Positions 50,049 through 59,617 are shown, numbered from the stretch's first letter. The stretch is DNA of 64,000 nucleotides from Moraxella bovoculi 237 (GCF_000696305.2 NZ_AOMT01000021.1:1-64000); one strand, 5' to 3'. Notes: generated by a model from the sequence alone, not told the origin. Translations and numbers: made by a program.

Positions 50049-50534
50049 TCAGTGATGATGACCGCCTTCGCCGTGTGCGTGGCCGTGTGCGATCTCATCA
50101 GCGGTCGCTGCGCGCACTTCTACGATCTCAACATCAAAAGTCAATGCCTGACCTGCCAATGGGTGGTTACCATCAACCACAACTTCTTCGTCAGTCACTT
50201 CTTTAACAGTAACCAACATCACATGACCATCATCAGTCTGTGATTGAAATTGCATGCCCACTTCGATATTATCCACACCTTGGAAGTTCGCGCGTGGCAC
50301 AGATTGCACCGCTTCTGCGATGTATTCACCGTACGCATCTTCTGGCGCGATGGTCGCAACGAATTTATCGCCAGCAGACTTGCCTTCCATTTGAGCTTCT
50401 AGGCCTGGGATAATGTTATGGTGACCGTGTAGATATGCAAGTGGCGTGCCACGAGATTGATCCAATGTCTCGCCTTGATCGTTGGTTAGTGTGTAGTTAA
50501 ATTGAACCACAGAATCTTTTGTGATGGTTGTCAT
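50049..50534 (-). CDS. slyD: FKBP-type peptidyl-prolyl isomerase, SlyD-like
   Basis: 161 residues from the ATG at 50534; a longer reading to 50648 has no support. VVQFNYTLTNDQGETLDQSRGTPLAYLHGHHNIIPGLEAQMEGKSAGDKF is the FKBP part, with the IF chaperone domain inserted (about 70-120). The C-terminal HGHAHGEGGHHH tail binds nickel in E. coli SlyD. The short His tail suggests a similar metal role, which is inference. Confidence 0.92.
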   Translation of the reverse strand: MTTITKDSVVQFNYTLTNDQGETLDQSRGTPLAYLHGHHNIIPGLEAQMEGKSAGDKFVATIAPEDAYGEYIAEAVQSVPRANFQGVDNIEVGMQFQSQTDDGHVMLVTVKEVTDEEVVVDGNHPLAGQALTFDVEIVEVRAATADEIAHGHAHGEGGHHH

Positions 50535-50750
50535 AAGAGCATTCCTATTTTTGATGAATGAATGTACGCGTTGGCACTCCAATCGCGATAACATGAGTTT
50601 CATTATAACAGAATTTTTGGCTGATGTTGCTGATGTTACAAAAAACATTCAAATCCATCATAACGGTCCAATCATCTGTTATTTGGTTAAATGATGGATT
50701 AATGATATGATAATGGCGCCGATAAATTAATAAACGTGCACAGGAAAAAT

Positions 50751-52511
50751 ATGAAATATATTGTTGATTTTACTAGATTTAACGAACATCTTGTCGATAT
50801 TCATCTTAACTTTAAGGCGCGGGTAGGCGCACCAACATTATGGCTGCCGACATGGATTGCAGGCAGCTATCTGATTCGCGAGTTTAGCAAAAACATCACA
50901 CTCGTACAGTACGATCATGATGATACACGACTCGATGCCGTTAAGCGCTCAAAGAATACTTATGAACTCACCCACATTAAGGCAGGCGATGTCGTCGATG
51001 TACATTATGAAGTGTATTGTCACGATCTGTCGGTGCGCACAGCATTCTTGGATAATACGCGCTTGTTTGGGAACTTTAGTTCGCTGCTCGTCGTTCCAAC
51101 AGGACAAGAGAGCGATGGCGCGAACATCTCACTGCATGTGCCAAATGCTTTTTATGCACTCAATCCCAACGCGACACTCGCCTGCGGTCTAAAGCATACT
51201 TGCGCTGATGATGCTTTTGGCAAGACCTACCATTTAGAGCCTGTAGCCGCCTTTGATAGCTATGATTATCCATTTGAAATCAGTATTCAGGATGAATTTG
51301 CCTTTACGATCACAGACAGTGACGGTAAAGACCTGCCACATCGTTTTTTTATCGCGGGCAAGCATCATGGGCACCTGCCACGCCTACAAAAAGACATTCA
51401 AAGAATTTGCCAAGCCTACCTAGACGAACTGGGCAGCGCGCCATTTAAAGATTATACCTTCATGACCATGGTGACAGGTTCAGATTATGGCGGTCTTGAG
51501 CACATCAATTCTACCGCGTTGGTTAGTCCACGTACCGACCTGCCGAGCACTCATGAGGGCACAGTCCCAAGTGGTGATTATCAGCGCTATCTAGGGCTGT
51601 GCAGCCATGAGTATTTTCACGCATGGTGGGTAAAAACAGTACGCCCTGACGTGATGATGGATTCACAATTACAAACCGAAGCGCCTTCGCCATTATTATG
51701 GGTCTTTGAAGGATTTACCAGCTATATCGATGATCTGGTGCTGCTGCGTTCGGGCGTGATTGATAAAGCGTCCTACCTAAAACTGCTCGCTGCACAGATT
51801 AATCGCTACTATCAGACCGCTGGTCGCGATTTACAAAGCGTCGCTGAATCCAGCTTTGATGCATGGATTAAGCTCTATCGACCCGACGAGAACTCCACCA
51901 ACCAAGGCGTAAGCTACTACAATAAAGGCGCGCTCATCGCCCTACTGCTGGATCTTACCCTACTAAAACACTCCGATGGCAAATATCGCTTATTCGATGT
52001 CGTTAGAGCCTTCTACGCCAAGGCACTCGAGCAGGACAATCGTCGCTTTGGCATGACACATGAGAATCTTGGTAAGGTGGTTGGCGATATGATCGGGTAT
52101 GATGCGTGGCAGGTGTTTTTTGATAATTATGTCATCGGTCGCCAACCACTACCCATTGAAGAGATGCTGGCAGAGTTTGGCATTGAAATCACCGCCAAAG
52201 CTCAACACAGAGCCTGGGGTATGACGACAGAAGAGCTGCCAAGCGGTATCAAAATCAAGCATCTCATCCGCCAAAGCCCAGCCAGTAAGGCAGGTCTATC
52301 CGCCAATGATGTCATCGTCGCCATCGACGGCTTAAAAGCAAGTCAAAAACTCATCGAATCCACCACGAAGCGTCAAAATCATGATGACAAGCCCGTCGTC
52401 GTTCATGCATTCCGCCGAGATGAGCTCATGACATTTAATGTGCATGGTGGATCATTTGAATACCGACAGGTAAGCTTGGTTGATAACACCGATAGCATCT
52501 GGCTAAACTAA
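50751..52511 (+). CDS. M61-family metallopeptidase with C-terminal PDZ domain
   Basis: 586 residues from the ATG at 50751, chosen over a GTG at 50736 because AGGA lies just before it. GGLEHINS, then HEYFH (about residues 286-290) and the later FEGFTSYIDDL form the zinc site of M61 glycyl aminopeptidases. The PDZ domain is near 480-550 (GIKIKHLIRQSPASKAGLSANDVIVAIDG). No signal peptide is present, which fits a cytosolic enzyme. Substrates unknown. Confidence 0.93.
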   Translation: MKYIVDFTRFNEHLVDIHLNFKARVGAPTLWLPTWIAGSYLIREFSKNITLVQYDHDDTRLDAVKRSKNTYELTHIKAGDVVDVHYEVYCHDLSVRTAFLDNTRLFGNFSSLLVVPTGQESDGANISLHVPNAFYALNPNATLACGLKHTCADDAFGKTYHLEPVAAFDSYDYPFEISIQDEFAFTITDSDGKDLPHRFFIAGKHHGHLPRLQKDIQRICQAYLDELGSAPFKDYTFMTMVTGSDYGGLEHINSTALVSPRTDLPSTHEGTVPSGDYQRYLGLCSHEYFHAWWVKTVRPDVMMDSQLQTEAPSPLLWVFEGFTSYIDDLVLLRSGVIDKASYLKLLAAQINRYYQTAGRDLQSVAESSFDAWIKLYRPDENSTNQGVSYYNKGALIALLLDLTLLKHSDGKYRLFDVVRAFYAKALEQDNRRFGMTHENLGKVVGDMIGYDAWQVFFDNYVIGRQPLPIEEMLAEFGIEITAKAQHRAWGMTTEELPSGIKIKHLIRQSPASKAGLSANDVIVAIDGLKASQKLIESTTKRQNHDDKPVVVHAFRRDELMTFNVHGGSFEYRQVSLVDNTDSIWLN

Positions 52512-52531
52512 TTTAAAGCTTATCATGAATA

Positions 52532-52560
52532 AAAAACGCCCTAAAATTTTGGGCGTTTTT
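52532..52560. terminator. Bidirectional terminator overlapping the rluE 3' end
   Basis: Perfect ten-base stem AAAAACGCCC (52532-52541) with GGGCGTTTTT (52551-52560), nine-base loop TAAAATTTT. The rluE stop codon (TAG, 52543-52541) and its last codons lie in the stem and loop, so the terminator and the coding end coincide. It also ends the M61 gene. Confidence 0.88.
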
Positions 52561-53284
52561 TATTATTTGCTTGATGGTGGCGATTCTTTGGGTGATTAGA
52601 CTTTGTTGATTTGGGTGAGAATTTAGATGTCTTTGGTGGCTTGGATTTTGATGGCTTGAGTGGGTTATTTTTGCTCACGCCAAGCTTGTTAAGCTCATCA
52701 TCGGATAGCTGAATACGCAATTGTTCACCCACACCGAGCTTTTGCACCTTATCACCCAACGACCACTGACCGACCTGATAGCGTATCAACCTTAGACATG
52801 GCAAGCCAACGTGTGCAACCATTCGACGAACCTGACGATTCTTACCCTCAAAAATCGTCATAGACAGCCACGATGTCGGGATAGATTTGCGTTCGCGGAT
52901 GGGTGGATCACGCCGCCACAGCTCGATCGGCAGCTCATCTTCGGACAGATGCCTGACTATAGCAGGTAAAGTTTTACCATCTTTTAATGGCACACCTGCT
53001 GATAATTGATGCAGCTGCTCAGCGGTGGGTATATTCTCCACCTGTACCAGATAAGTCTTGCCGTGTTCTTTGGCATTGCCTTTATTCGGTGGCGTGGTGA
53101 TGGCATGATTGAGCGCACCATCATCAGTTAATATCAACAGCCCTTCGCTGTCTTTATCAAGCCTGCCCGCCACACGCAGCGTCTTATCAGCAAAAAAATC
53201 TGCCAACGTCGCCATGTCATCATTATCTTTACGAAATTGACTATGAACACCATATGGCTTATTAAATAAAATCACATTTGCCAT
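52541..53284 (-). CDS. rluE: 23S rRNA pseudouridine synthase E
   Basis: 247 residues from the ATG at 53284. VILFNKPYGVHSQF, AGRLDKDSEGLLILTDDGALN (catalytic Asp), then PPIRERKSIPTSWL and FEGKNRQVRRMVAHVGLPCLRLIR match RluE of the RsuA/RluB group, which makes pseudouridine 2457 in E. coli 23S rRNA. The reading to 53335 would run through the neighbouring terminator. The last ~45 residues are an unusual Lys/Pro/Ser-rich tail (KPSKSKPPKTSKFSPKSTKS) not found in E. coli RluE. Confidence 0.93.
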   Translation of the reverse strand: MANVILFNKPYGVHSQFRKDNDDMATLADFFADKTLRVAGRLDKDSEGLLILTDDGALNHAITTPPNKGNAKEHGKTYLVQVENIPTAEQLHQLSAGVPLKDGKTLPAIVRHLSEDELPIELWRRDPPIRERKSIPTSWLSMTIFEGKNRQVRRMVAHVGLPCLRLIRYQVGQWSLGDKVQKLGVGEQLRIQLSDDELNKLGVSKNNPLKPSKSKPPKTSKFSPKSTKSNHPKNRHHQANNKKRPKF

Positions 53285-53309
53285 GTCGTTATTTGAGCTT
53301 ATCCAATAA

Positions 53310-53343
53310 AAAACCAGATGATATGGTAACATCATCTGGTTTT
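53310..53343 (-). terminator. Terminator of the OmpA-domain gene
   Basis: Perfect 13-base stem AAAACCAGATGAT (53310-53322) with ATCATCTGGTTTT (53331-53343), eight-base loop. It ends the OmpA-like gene and lies just before rluE. Confidence 0.92.
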
Positions 53344-53379
53344 GAATACTAACTTTGATTATTCAAAGATAGGATTTTA

Positions 53380-55038
53380 TTATTTGCTCTCAGCAGCTGC
53401 AGGTGCTTCAGCAGGTTGTGCTGCTTCGGCTTGATTTGCTTCTACTTGAGTAGCTTTGCTGGTTGGTGCATTACCAACTGCGGCAACTTGCTCACCAGCT
53501 TGAGACAGAGTGAACTCAATACGACGGTTTTGGAAGCGACCTTGTTCAGTTGCGTTGGATGCTACTGGGTGGTCATAACTTGCACCTTGAACACTTAGAC
53601 GCTCAGCAGGTACACCTTTTGATACTAGGTAATCACGAACAGCGACAGCACGCTCCTCAGATAGCTGCTGGTTGTACTCGTGAGACGCTTGGTTATCGGT
53701 GTGACCGATGATTTTTAGTGTTGCTTCTGGTAGTGCGCTTAGCTTCGCTGCAGCAAGATCAAGAATCTCTTGGTTCTCAGCAGGGATTTCGCTTGAGTCA
53801 GTTGCAAAGTTGATGATTTGTAGATTTAGAGCGCGTACTAGATCATCAGCAGTTGTGTTGTCGCCAAGATCTGAGATGGCTTGCTTAGCAGAATTGATGC
53901 TACCTGCAACAGCAGCGGCTACGTCAAGCTGTGGCTCTGCTTCTACAGTGAAGTCTGCTGGTAGGATGCCTTTAGCACCTTCGATTAGCTTAGCCACATC
54001 AGCTTCGTCACCTGCATTGAAGCGAACAGCTTTATCTGCGATGCTCACACTAGAGCTAGGTACGCCTTTCATCAGACCTAAGATTGCAGGTAGGTGGTCT
54101 GCCGCTGGCATGGTGTCAGAGTAGCCAGTCGCTATCTCTAATGAACACTTATCAGTGCCGAATACGCCCGCGATCACAGTACGGATAGAACCAAGCACAC
54201 TTTCAGAACCTGCTTGACCACGGCAAGAATAAACCGCATTACCAGTCTCATCTACAGCGATGTTTAGAGTAGCAGGCGTTGCGTCAGCAGCGGTCGTTGA
54301 TGCTGGTGCTGTAGCTGTTTCGTCAGCATTTTGAGCAGGTGCTGCAACAGGCGCTGGCTTGTCTTGACAGCCACGTAGCAATAGCCATGCAAGACCACCT
54401 AGGATGATCAGACCGATGATTGGCAAGATGCTCTTTAAGAAACCACCTTTCTTCTCTTCTTCGCGTACCACGTGAGTGTTTGCTGCAGCTGGCTCAACGC
54501 GTGCATGAGCAGCAGGAGCGGCTTGTGTCTTAACAGCAGTAGCAGCGGCGGGCTTAGTGGCTGCAGTTGCAGCAGCGGCACCGCCTAGAAGACCAGCTGG
54601 TAGTAGCGCATATGCCCATGAAGGCAATAGCGAGCTGAATGTTGATAGGTTGTCTTTTAGGAATACAGGTAAAGAAGTTGAACCAGACAATTCTTTTAGC
54701 TTGCTAAGTACCAAAGGTGCTGACACAGCAGTTAGTGCGCTGGTAGTCGCAGTAGGTAGGTTGAATTCTTTGGCAAGCTGATCATTTAGCTGAGCTGTTT
54801 GATTGATGGTGTTGTTATCATTGAACACGGCATCAAGAATGCTTTGACCGTTATCTAAATCCAGTGAATTTAATGCAGACAGACGAGAAAAAGCACTACC
54901 ATCGGTTAGACGTGAAGCAAAGATGGCATAAAACGCTGAAAGCAATTTGCTCTTAGTCGTGTTATCACCTTCATGGGTCGCTGTCGCAGCCAAAACGTGC
55001 GGGGTAACTAGCTCAGATAAAGTATTGATAAGGTTCAT
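53380..55038 (-). CDS. DUF937/OmpA-domain envelope protein
   Basis: 552 residues in an unusual order. Residues ~1-130 are a helical DUF937-like domain without a signal peptide. Then an Ala/Pro linker, one transmembrane helix near 201-221 (LKSILPIIGLIILGGLAWLLL), an Ala/Thr linker, a BON-like region with a Cys pair (near 270 and 295), and an OmpA C-terminal domain (about 405-515) with IIGHTDNQASHEYNQQLSEERA and the NRRIEF end that binds peptidoglycan. It is likely anchored in the inner membrane with the OmpA part in the periplasm. Resembles OmpATb/ArfA architecture. It follows a terminator-free 520-base gap. Confidence 0.88.
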   Translation of the reverse strand: MNLINTLSELVTPHVLAATATHEGDNTTKSKLLSAFYAIFASRLTDGSAFSRLSALNSLDLDNGQSILDAVFNDNNTINQTAQLNDQLAKEFNLPTATTSALTAVSAPLVLSKLKELSGSTSLPVFLKDNLSTFSSLLPSWAYALLPAGLLGGAAAATAATKPAAATAVKTQAAPAAHARVEPAAANTHVVREEEKKGGFLKSILPIIGLIILGGLAWLLLRGCQDKPAPVAAPAQNADETATAPASTTAADATPATLNIAVDETGNAVYSCRGQAGSESVLGSIRTVIAGVFGTDKCSLEIATGYSDTMPAADHLPAILGLMKGVPSSSVSIADKAVRFNAGDEADVAKLIEGAKGILPADFTVEAEPQLDVAAAVAGSINSAKQAISDLGDNTTADDLVRALNLQIINFATDSSEIPAENQEILDLAAAKLSALPEATLKIIGHTDNQASHEYNQQLSEERAVAVRDYLVSKGVPAERLSVQGASYDHPVASNATEQGRFQNRRIEFTLSQAGEQVAAVGNAPTSKATQVEANQAEAAQPAEAPAAAESK

Positions 55039-55558
55039 AAGAAAACTCCTTTGTTTGTGTGTTTGTTTTTAATAAAATCCTAAGCCTGATCACGCCTAGA
55101 ACTTAATTGTGTGTTATTGTGAACCATTTTTGAGAAATAAAAAAGACCTTAACACAATAGTTAAACAAAACACCCGCCACAAAAACCATCTGGTGACATG
55201 TTTTTACAAAACCACCGTACAACTCACTCATTGGTTACCTAAATGTTGACATAATCCGCTGTTTTATTAAGCTCTGCGGTTGCCAAACACATTTAAACTG
55301 ATATACTAACACCCACCAAATCACAAGTTACAGGCTGTCATCTGAAGTCTAATTTGGGTATTTTAGATCATCAGAGCTCTATTGCGCCAACTTTTGCTGC
55401 AACATAACAAAGCTTGCTATTTTTTGACATCACTTTCCATTTTATGGGTGATTTGGATAAGTTTTAACTTTTTTAATTATTAGCCAATCGATGAGCATAT
55501 TAGCTTGCTCACGCGACAAATTTATTACCTCTTAGTCGTATTTATTTTATTTGACATC
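55039..55558. other. Divergent gap OmpA-domain gene / rhomboid (520 bases)
   Basis: No gene is seen. A plausible plus-strand promoter is TTGCCA (55280-55285), 16 bases, TATACT (55302-55307), which would give a 250-base leader for the rhomboid gene. A partly symmetric TTAACACAATAGTTAA lies near 55150 in front of the OmpA-domain gene. The remainder is AT-rich and unassigned. Confidence 0.45.
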
Positions 55559-56167
55559 ATGAATCACACCACCGCCATAATCATCATCACCGTCATCATC
55601 AGCCTTATCGCTTGGCAAAATCGCACACTCATGGGACGGTTGATTTTTGACCCCATTTCCATCACGCGCTTCAAGCAGTATGATCGCTTCGTCACGCATG
55701 GCTTTATTCATGCGGACGGTATGCACCTGCTTTTTAATATGTTTACGCTGTACTTCTTTGGACGTGTGATTGAGCAGTTTTATATCAGTCGATTCGGTTC
55801 ATTGGGCTTTGCGGGGTTTTATGTGCTGGCCATCGTCGCTGCCATCATCCCAACCTACCTAAAAAATAAAAACAACTCACGCTATCTGGGGCTTGGTGCA
55901 TCAGGCGCTGTCTCAGCTGTATTGTTTAGCTTTATTTTATTTGCGCCGTGGGAGACTTTGTATTTCTTTGGAATTCTGCCCATTCCTGCCATTGTCTTTG
56001 CGGTGCTTTATACAGCTTATAGCATCTATGCAGATCGCCGCGGCACAGGTAATGTCAATCATTCAGCGCATCTATATGGCGCGGCATTCGGTGTCATCGC
56101 CACCATTCTCATCGAACCAAAATTGGCGATGCATTTCGTTTCAGCATTATTAAGCCCAAGATTTTAA
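55559..56167 (+). CDS. Rhomboid-family intramembrane serine protease
   Basis: 202 residues from the ATG at 55559; a TTG at 55505 would give 220. Several membrane helices are visible. GASGAVSAVLFS holds the catalytic Ser in its GxSG loop and HSAHLYGAAFG the catalytic His. The FVTHGFIHADGMHLLFNMFTLYFFG segment is the conserved N-terminal half. No clear ribosome binding site is seen for either start. Its stop and the ATG of the next gene are one base apart. Confidence 0.9.
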   Translation: MNHTTAIIIITVIISLIAWQNRTLMGRLIFDPISITRFKQYDRFVTHGFIHADGMHLLFNMFTLYFFGRVIEQFYISRFGSLGFAGFYVLAIVAAIIPTYLKNKNNSRYLGLGASGAVSAVLFSFILFAPWETLYFFGILPIPAIVFAVLYTAYSIYADRRGTGNVNHSAHLYGAAFGVIATILIEPKLAMHFVSALLSPRF

Positions 56168-56168
56168 T

Positions 56169-57080
56169 ATGATTTATGACATCATCGGCGACATCCACGG
56201 GCAGGTGGATAAGCTATTAGGATTATTGGATAAATTGGGCTATCGACACGATGGTAGTAGCCACATCGCACCGCCAAACCATAAGGCCATCTTCGTGGGT
56301 GATTTTATCGATCGTGGCGACGCTCAGCTTGAGACGCTGGGTATTGTCTTTGACATGATTGACAATCATCAAGCACTGGGAATCATGGGCAATCATGAAT
56401 ATAACGCCATCGGTTACGCCACCACGGACGATCAAGGCAAGCGCATCTACAACCCTACACCACGCCAGCATGAGACACATCAGGTATTCTTGGAAGCGGT
56501 TGGCGAAGGCTCGGCGCTGCACCAGCATTGGCTTAATCGATTCTTTGAATTGCCACTTTGGTTAGAACTAGATGGCTGCCTAATCATCCACGCCTGCCCC
56601 GATGCTAAGGCGATGACAAACCTTATGCTTTGTCTGCATGATAATCGCCTAAGCCCAAATGATTTTAAAGATCTACCTAAGATTACCCATCAGAACATCC
56701 TAAAAATCCTAACAGGCGTACAAGCACACCTGCCCGATGGCGTGTTCATCAAAGACGGTCTAGGGCATCTACGCCAAGACGTGCGCGTCAAATGGTGGAA
56801 AGATGATTTAAATCAGCCTATCGTAAAGCTGTCTGCCGCGAGCAACTGCGACCTATCAACACTGCCTAACGACCTGGTTTGCCCCATTGATTTTACGCTT
56901 GGTACTGATAAGCCTGTCATCATCGGACATTATTGGCTGACAGGCGACCCTGCGCCGCTGTCGGATCAGGTGATTTGTACAGACTATTCTGCAGGCAAAG
57001 ACGGCTATCTGACTACCTATCAGTTTGACACAGACAATCCGAGACTATCTGCTGAGAACTTTGTGCAGTTTTATGGATAA
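56169..57080 (+). CDS. Metallophosphoesterase, PrpE/ApaH-like
   Basis: 303 residues. Metal motifs of the calcineurin family are YDIIGDIHGQ (start), FVGDFIDRG, GIMGNHEYNAIGY, IIHACPD and IIGHYWLTG. These suggest a protein phosphatase or nucleotide polyphosphatase, and the substrate is not clear. It begins one base after the rhomboid stop, so the two are likely co-transcribed, but no functional link is known. Confidence 0.9.
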   Translation: MIYDIIGDIHGQVDKLLGLLDKLGYRHDGSSHIAPPNHKAIFVGDFIDRGDAQLETLGIVFDMIDNHQALGIMGNHEYNAIGYATTDDQGKRIYNPTPRQHETHQVFLEAVGEGSALHQHWLNRFFELPLWLELDGCLIIHACPDAKAMTNLMLCLHDNRLSPNDFKDLPKITHQNILKILTGVQAHLPDGVFIKDGLGHLRQDVRVKWWKDDLNQPIVKLSAASNCDLSTLPNDLVCPIDFTLGTDKPVIIGHYWLTGDPAPLSDQVICTDYSAGKDGYLTTYQFDTDNPRLSAENFVQFYG

Positions 57081-57127
57081 AATTCGCCAAGTTTGTGCTG
57101 TTAGCGACAGCTTTTGTGGTGATTTTT

Positions 57128-57136
57128 TGTTATAAT
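57128..57136 (+). promoter_or_regulatory. Extended -10 promoter of purE
   Basis: TGTTATAAT is an exact extended -10 element 35 bases before the purE ATG. The -35 is poor. No clear PurR-type operator is seen. Confidence 0.5.
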
Positions 57137-57171
57137 AATGCGTTTAATCACTCTATTTTTTAAGGAAAATT

Positions 57172-57708
57172 ATGTCTAGCCAAGCCCAACCTGCTGCTGC
57201 CATCTCACCAGCTGGCGCACCAAAAGTCGGCATCATCATGGGCAGCCAATCTGACTGGGCAACCATGGTTGAAGCTGCGGATGTATTAACACAATTTGGC
57301 GTGCCTTTTGAGTGCGAAGTCGTCTCTGCACATCGCACCCCAGATAAGCTATTCGACTACGCCAAATCCGCCAAAGAGCGTGGCTTATCCATCATCATCG
57401 CAGGGGCAGGCGGTGCTGCTCATCTGCCTGGCATGTGCGCGTCACAAACTGATCTTCCTGTATTAGGCGTACCTGTCAAATCATCCACCCTATCAGGCTG
57501 GGACAGCCTGCTGTCAGTCGTACAGATGCCGCGCGGCGTATCGGTCGGCACACTCGCGATTGGTGGTGCTGGTGCTTATAACGCTGGACTGCTGGCGGTG
57601 CAGATGCTTGCCATTCATGATGAAGCTCTGGGCAAGAAAGTCAGCGAATTTCGCGCAAAGCAAACCCAAAGCATCCTTGACAACCCAACGCCTGGCATCA
57701 TTGGCTAA
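57172..57708 (+). CDS. purE: N5-carboxyaminoimidazole ribonucleotide mutase
   Basis: 178 residues. It converts N5-CAIR to CAIR in purine synthesis. [13 protein letters not shown] and [18 protein letters not shown] are the substrate sites and [12 protein letters not shown] the central turn. A polar N-terminal extension of about 15 residues ([16 protein letters not shown]) precedes the core. A terminator follows, then purK after 131 bases. Confidence 0.97.
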   Translation: MSSQAQPAAAISPAGAPKVGIIMGSQSDWATMVEAADVLTQFGVPFECEVVSAHRTPDKLFDYAKSAKERGLSIIIAGAGGAAHLPGMCASQTDLPVLGVPVKSSTLSGWDSLLSVVQMPRGVSVGTLAIGGAGAYNAGLLAVQMLAIHDEALGKKVSEFRAKQTQSILDNPTPGIIG

Positions 57709-57719
57709 CCACCCCAAAA

Positions 57720-57743
57720 ACCGCCCTTCACTGGGCGATTTTT
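57720..57743 (+). terminator. Terminator between purE and purK
   Basis: CGCCC (57722-57726) pairs with GGGCG (57733-57737) around a six-base loop, followed by ATTTTTT. It suggests that purK can be transcribed separately. Confidence 0.7.
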
Positions 57744-57839
57744 TGCGTTAATTCTTATAAAATTTGCACTAAATTTATGTCAAATGTGCGATAATAGCCG
57801 CCAAATTTTATCATTTTATTATTGATTAAAGAGACCATC

Positions 57840-58934
57840 ATGACTACACTTGCTCCCGTTCGCACCATCGCCATCTTTGGCGGTGGTCAATTAGGTCTTA
57901 TGCTTGCCAATGCTGCGCGTCCGCTTGGTATTCGTAGTGTCTTTTTGGAAGATGCGCCAAACTGCCCTGCGGCACTTGCAGGCGAAGTCATGACCAACGC
58001 TGACTATGATAAATTTGCCAATGCGTGTGACACTTTCACGCTAGAATTTGAGAATACACCGTTATCATCAGCGCAAGGCATCGAATCTCATGCCAAGCTA
58101 TACCCGCCATCACAGGCATTATTCATCGCCCAAGACCGCCTAAACGAGAAAAACTTATTCAATGAACTTGGCATTACTACTGTGCCATTTTTAGCGGTGA
58201 ATTCCCAAGATGAGCTGAATGCAGCCTGCGAGAAACTTGGCTTGCCGCTAGTACTAAAGACCACTCGTGGCGGCTATGACGGTAAAGGGCAATTCGTCAT
58301 TCGCACTCAAGATGACATTAAGACAGCCTGGGCAGAGCTTGGTGACGCCACCAAGAGCGCACCGTTAATCGCTGAGGGGTTTATTAATTTTAGTCGCGAA
58401 GTGTCATTAATCGCTGTGCGCGCCCAAGATGGTGACATCCGCTATTACCCACTGGTTGAGAACACTCATCACAACGGCATTCTCGCCAAGACTGTCGCCC
58501 CTGCACCAAGCGCTGAGCACCTCAATGAACAAGCCCAAAGCAGCATCAAAAAACTGCTCGAGCATCTAAATTACGTGGGCGTCATGACTTTAGAATTATT
58601 CGTGACAGACTCAGGACTGATCGCCAACGAGATCGCCCCACGCGTGCATAACTCTGGACATTGGTCGATTGAAGGCGCGGTGTGCAGCCAGTTTGAAAAC
58701 CACATGCGCGCGGTGGCGGGTCTACCATTGGGTAGCACTGACATCATCAAGCCATCCGTTATGCTAAATGTCATCGGCAAATACCCAAACCTACAAGACG
58801 TACTGGCGATTGACGGTGTGCATTTTCATCATTATCACAAAGATGAGCGAGACGGTCGTAAGATTGGGCATATCACGATAATGTGTGATGAGCTTGAAGA
58901 GACTGTTCTAAAAGTTGAGCAATTATTAAAATAA
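57840..58934 (+). CDS. purK: N5-carboxyaminoimidazole ribonucleotide synthase
   Basis: 364 residues from the ATG at 57840 (AAAGAG site); a TTG at 57822 is possible but unlikely. ATP-grasp enzyme that makes N5-CAIR from AIR, ATP and bicarbonate, giving PurE its substrate. IAIFGGGQLGLMLANAARPLG binds the substrate, LPLVLKTTRGGYDGKGQ is the ATP site, and IANEIAPRVHNSGHWSIEGA the metal site. Confidence 0.97.
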   Translation: MTTLAPVRTIAIFGGGQLGLMLANAARPLGIRSVFLEDAPNCPAALAGEVMTNADYDKFANACDTFTLEFENTPLSSAQGIESHAKLYPPSQALFIAQDRLNEKNLFNELGITTVPFLAVNSQDELNAACEKLGLPLVLKTTRGGYDGKGQFVIRTQDDIKTAWAELGDATKSAPLIAEGFINFSREVSLIAVRAQDGDIRYYPLVENTHHNGILAKTVAPAPSAEHLNEQAQSSIKKLLEHLNYVGVMTLELFVTDSGLIANEIAPRVHNSGHWSIEGAVCSQFENHMRAVAGLPLGSTDIIKPSVMLNVIGKYPNLQDVLAIDGVHFHHYHKDERDGRKIGHITIMCDELEETVLKVEQLLK

Positions 58935-58941
58935 CACCACC

Positions 58942-58967
58942 AAGGGCATGCTACTGCCCTTTTTTTA
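58942..58967 (+). terminator. Terminator of purK
   Basis: AAGGGCA (58942-58948) pairs with TGCCCTT (58955-58961), six-base loop, then a run of Ts. It ends only five bases before the ATG of the next gene. Confidence 0.85.
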
Positions 58968-58971
58968 TCTT

Positions 58972-59436
58972 ATGAATATTTACATAGACGCCGACGCCAT
59001 TCCCGCCATCGCCAAAGAGCTCATCATTAAGACCGCCAACCGCACAGATGTTATGGCAATCTTCGTGGCGAATAATTTTATCAAACTCCCGCCATCCCCA
59101 CACCTGAACATGGTGGTCGTATCGCAAGGCTTTGATGTGGCGGACAATTACATCGTCGATAACACTCAAGCAGGCGATCTAGTCATCACATCTGACATTC
59201 CTCTTGCCAATGATGTGCTAGAAAAAGGTGCTAAAGTTCTGACTTCACGAGGCGAGGAATTTACCCTAAATAACATCAAACCCAAATTAAATGCTCGGGA
59301 TTTTATGGAGTCGCTTCGTGGCACGAACGTGCTGGACCCTAAGCAGATGGGTGGACAAAAACCATACAGTGACAAAGACAAAATCGCCTTCGCCAATGGT
59401 CTTAATCGCCTTGTTAAAGCCAAAAGCCCGACCTAA
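58972..59436 (+). CDS. YaiI/YqxD family (DUF188) protein
   Basis: 154 residues from the ATG at 58972, with MNIYIDADAIPAIAKELI as the family start; the reading from 58948 adds residues encoded by the purK terminator. DADAIP and the later TSDIPLANDVLEKGAKVLTSRGEEF are the PIN-like acidic sites of DUF188. Role unknown. There is no ribosome binding site, since the T-run of the purK terminator occupies that place. Confidence 0.88.
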   Translation: MNIYIDADAIPAIAKELIIKTANRTDVMAIFVANNFIKLPPSPHLNMVVVSQGFDVADNYIVDNTQAGDLVITSDIPLANDVLEKGAKVLTSRGEEFTLNNIKPKLNARDFMESLRGTNVLDPKQMGGQKPYSDKDKIAFANGLNRLVKAKSPT

Positions 59437-59617
59437 CCCAAAAACTACCCGCATCAATCACGCAACAAAAATTGTAAAAATATTTGCAAATTCCTGCATC
59501 TGTGACAAGCTATTTTTAAAAAATTAAGGCATAATAAAGGGCAAAATTTTCACCTCAAAAATCAAACGCTTTTTGGCACTTTAAAATAAAAATACGAACA
59601 GGACGCTCACAACCGCC

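Noticed and set aside
57722-58967. purE-purK as a simple two-gene operon
   Set aside because: A terminator at 57722-57743 and a 131-base gap point to at least partly separate transcription.
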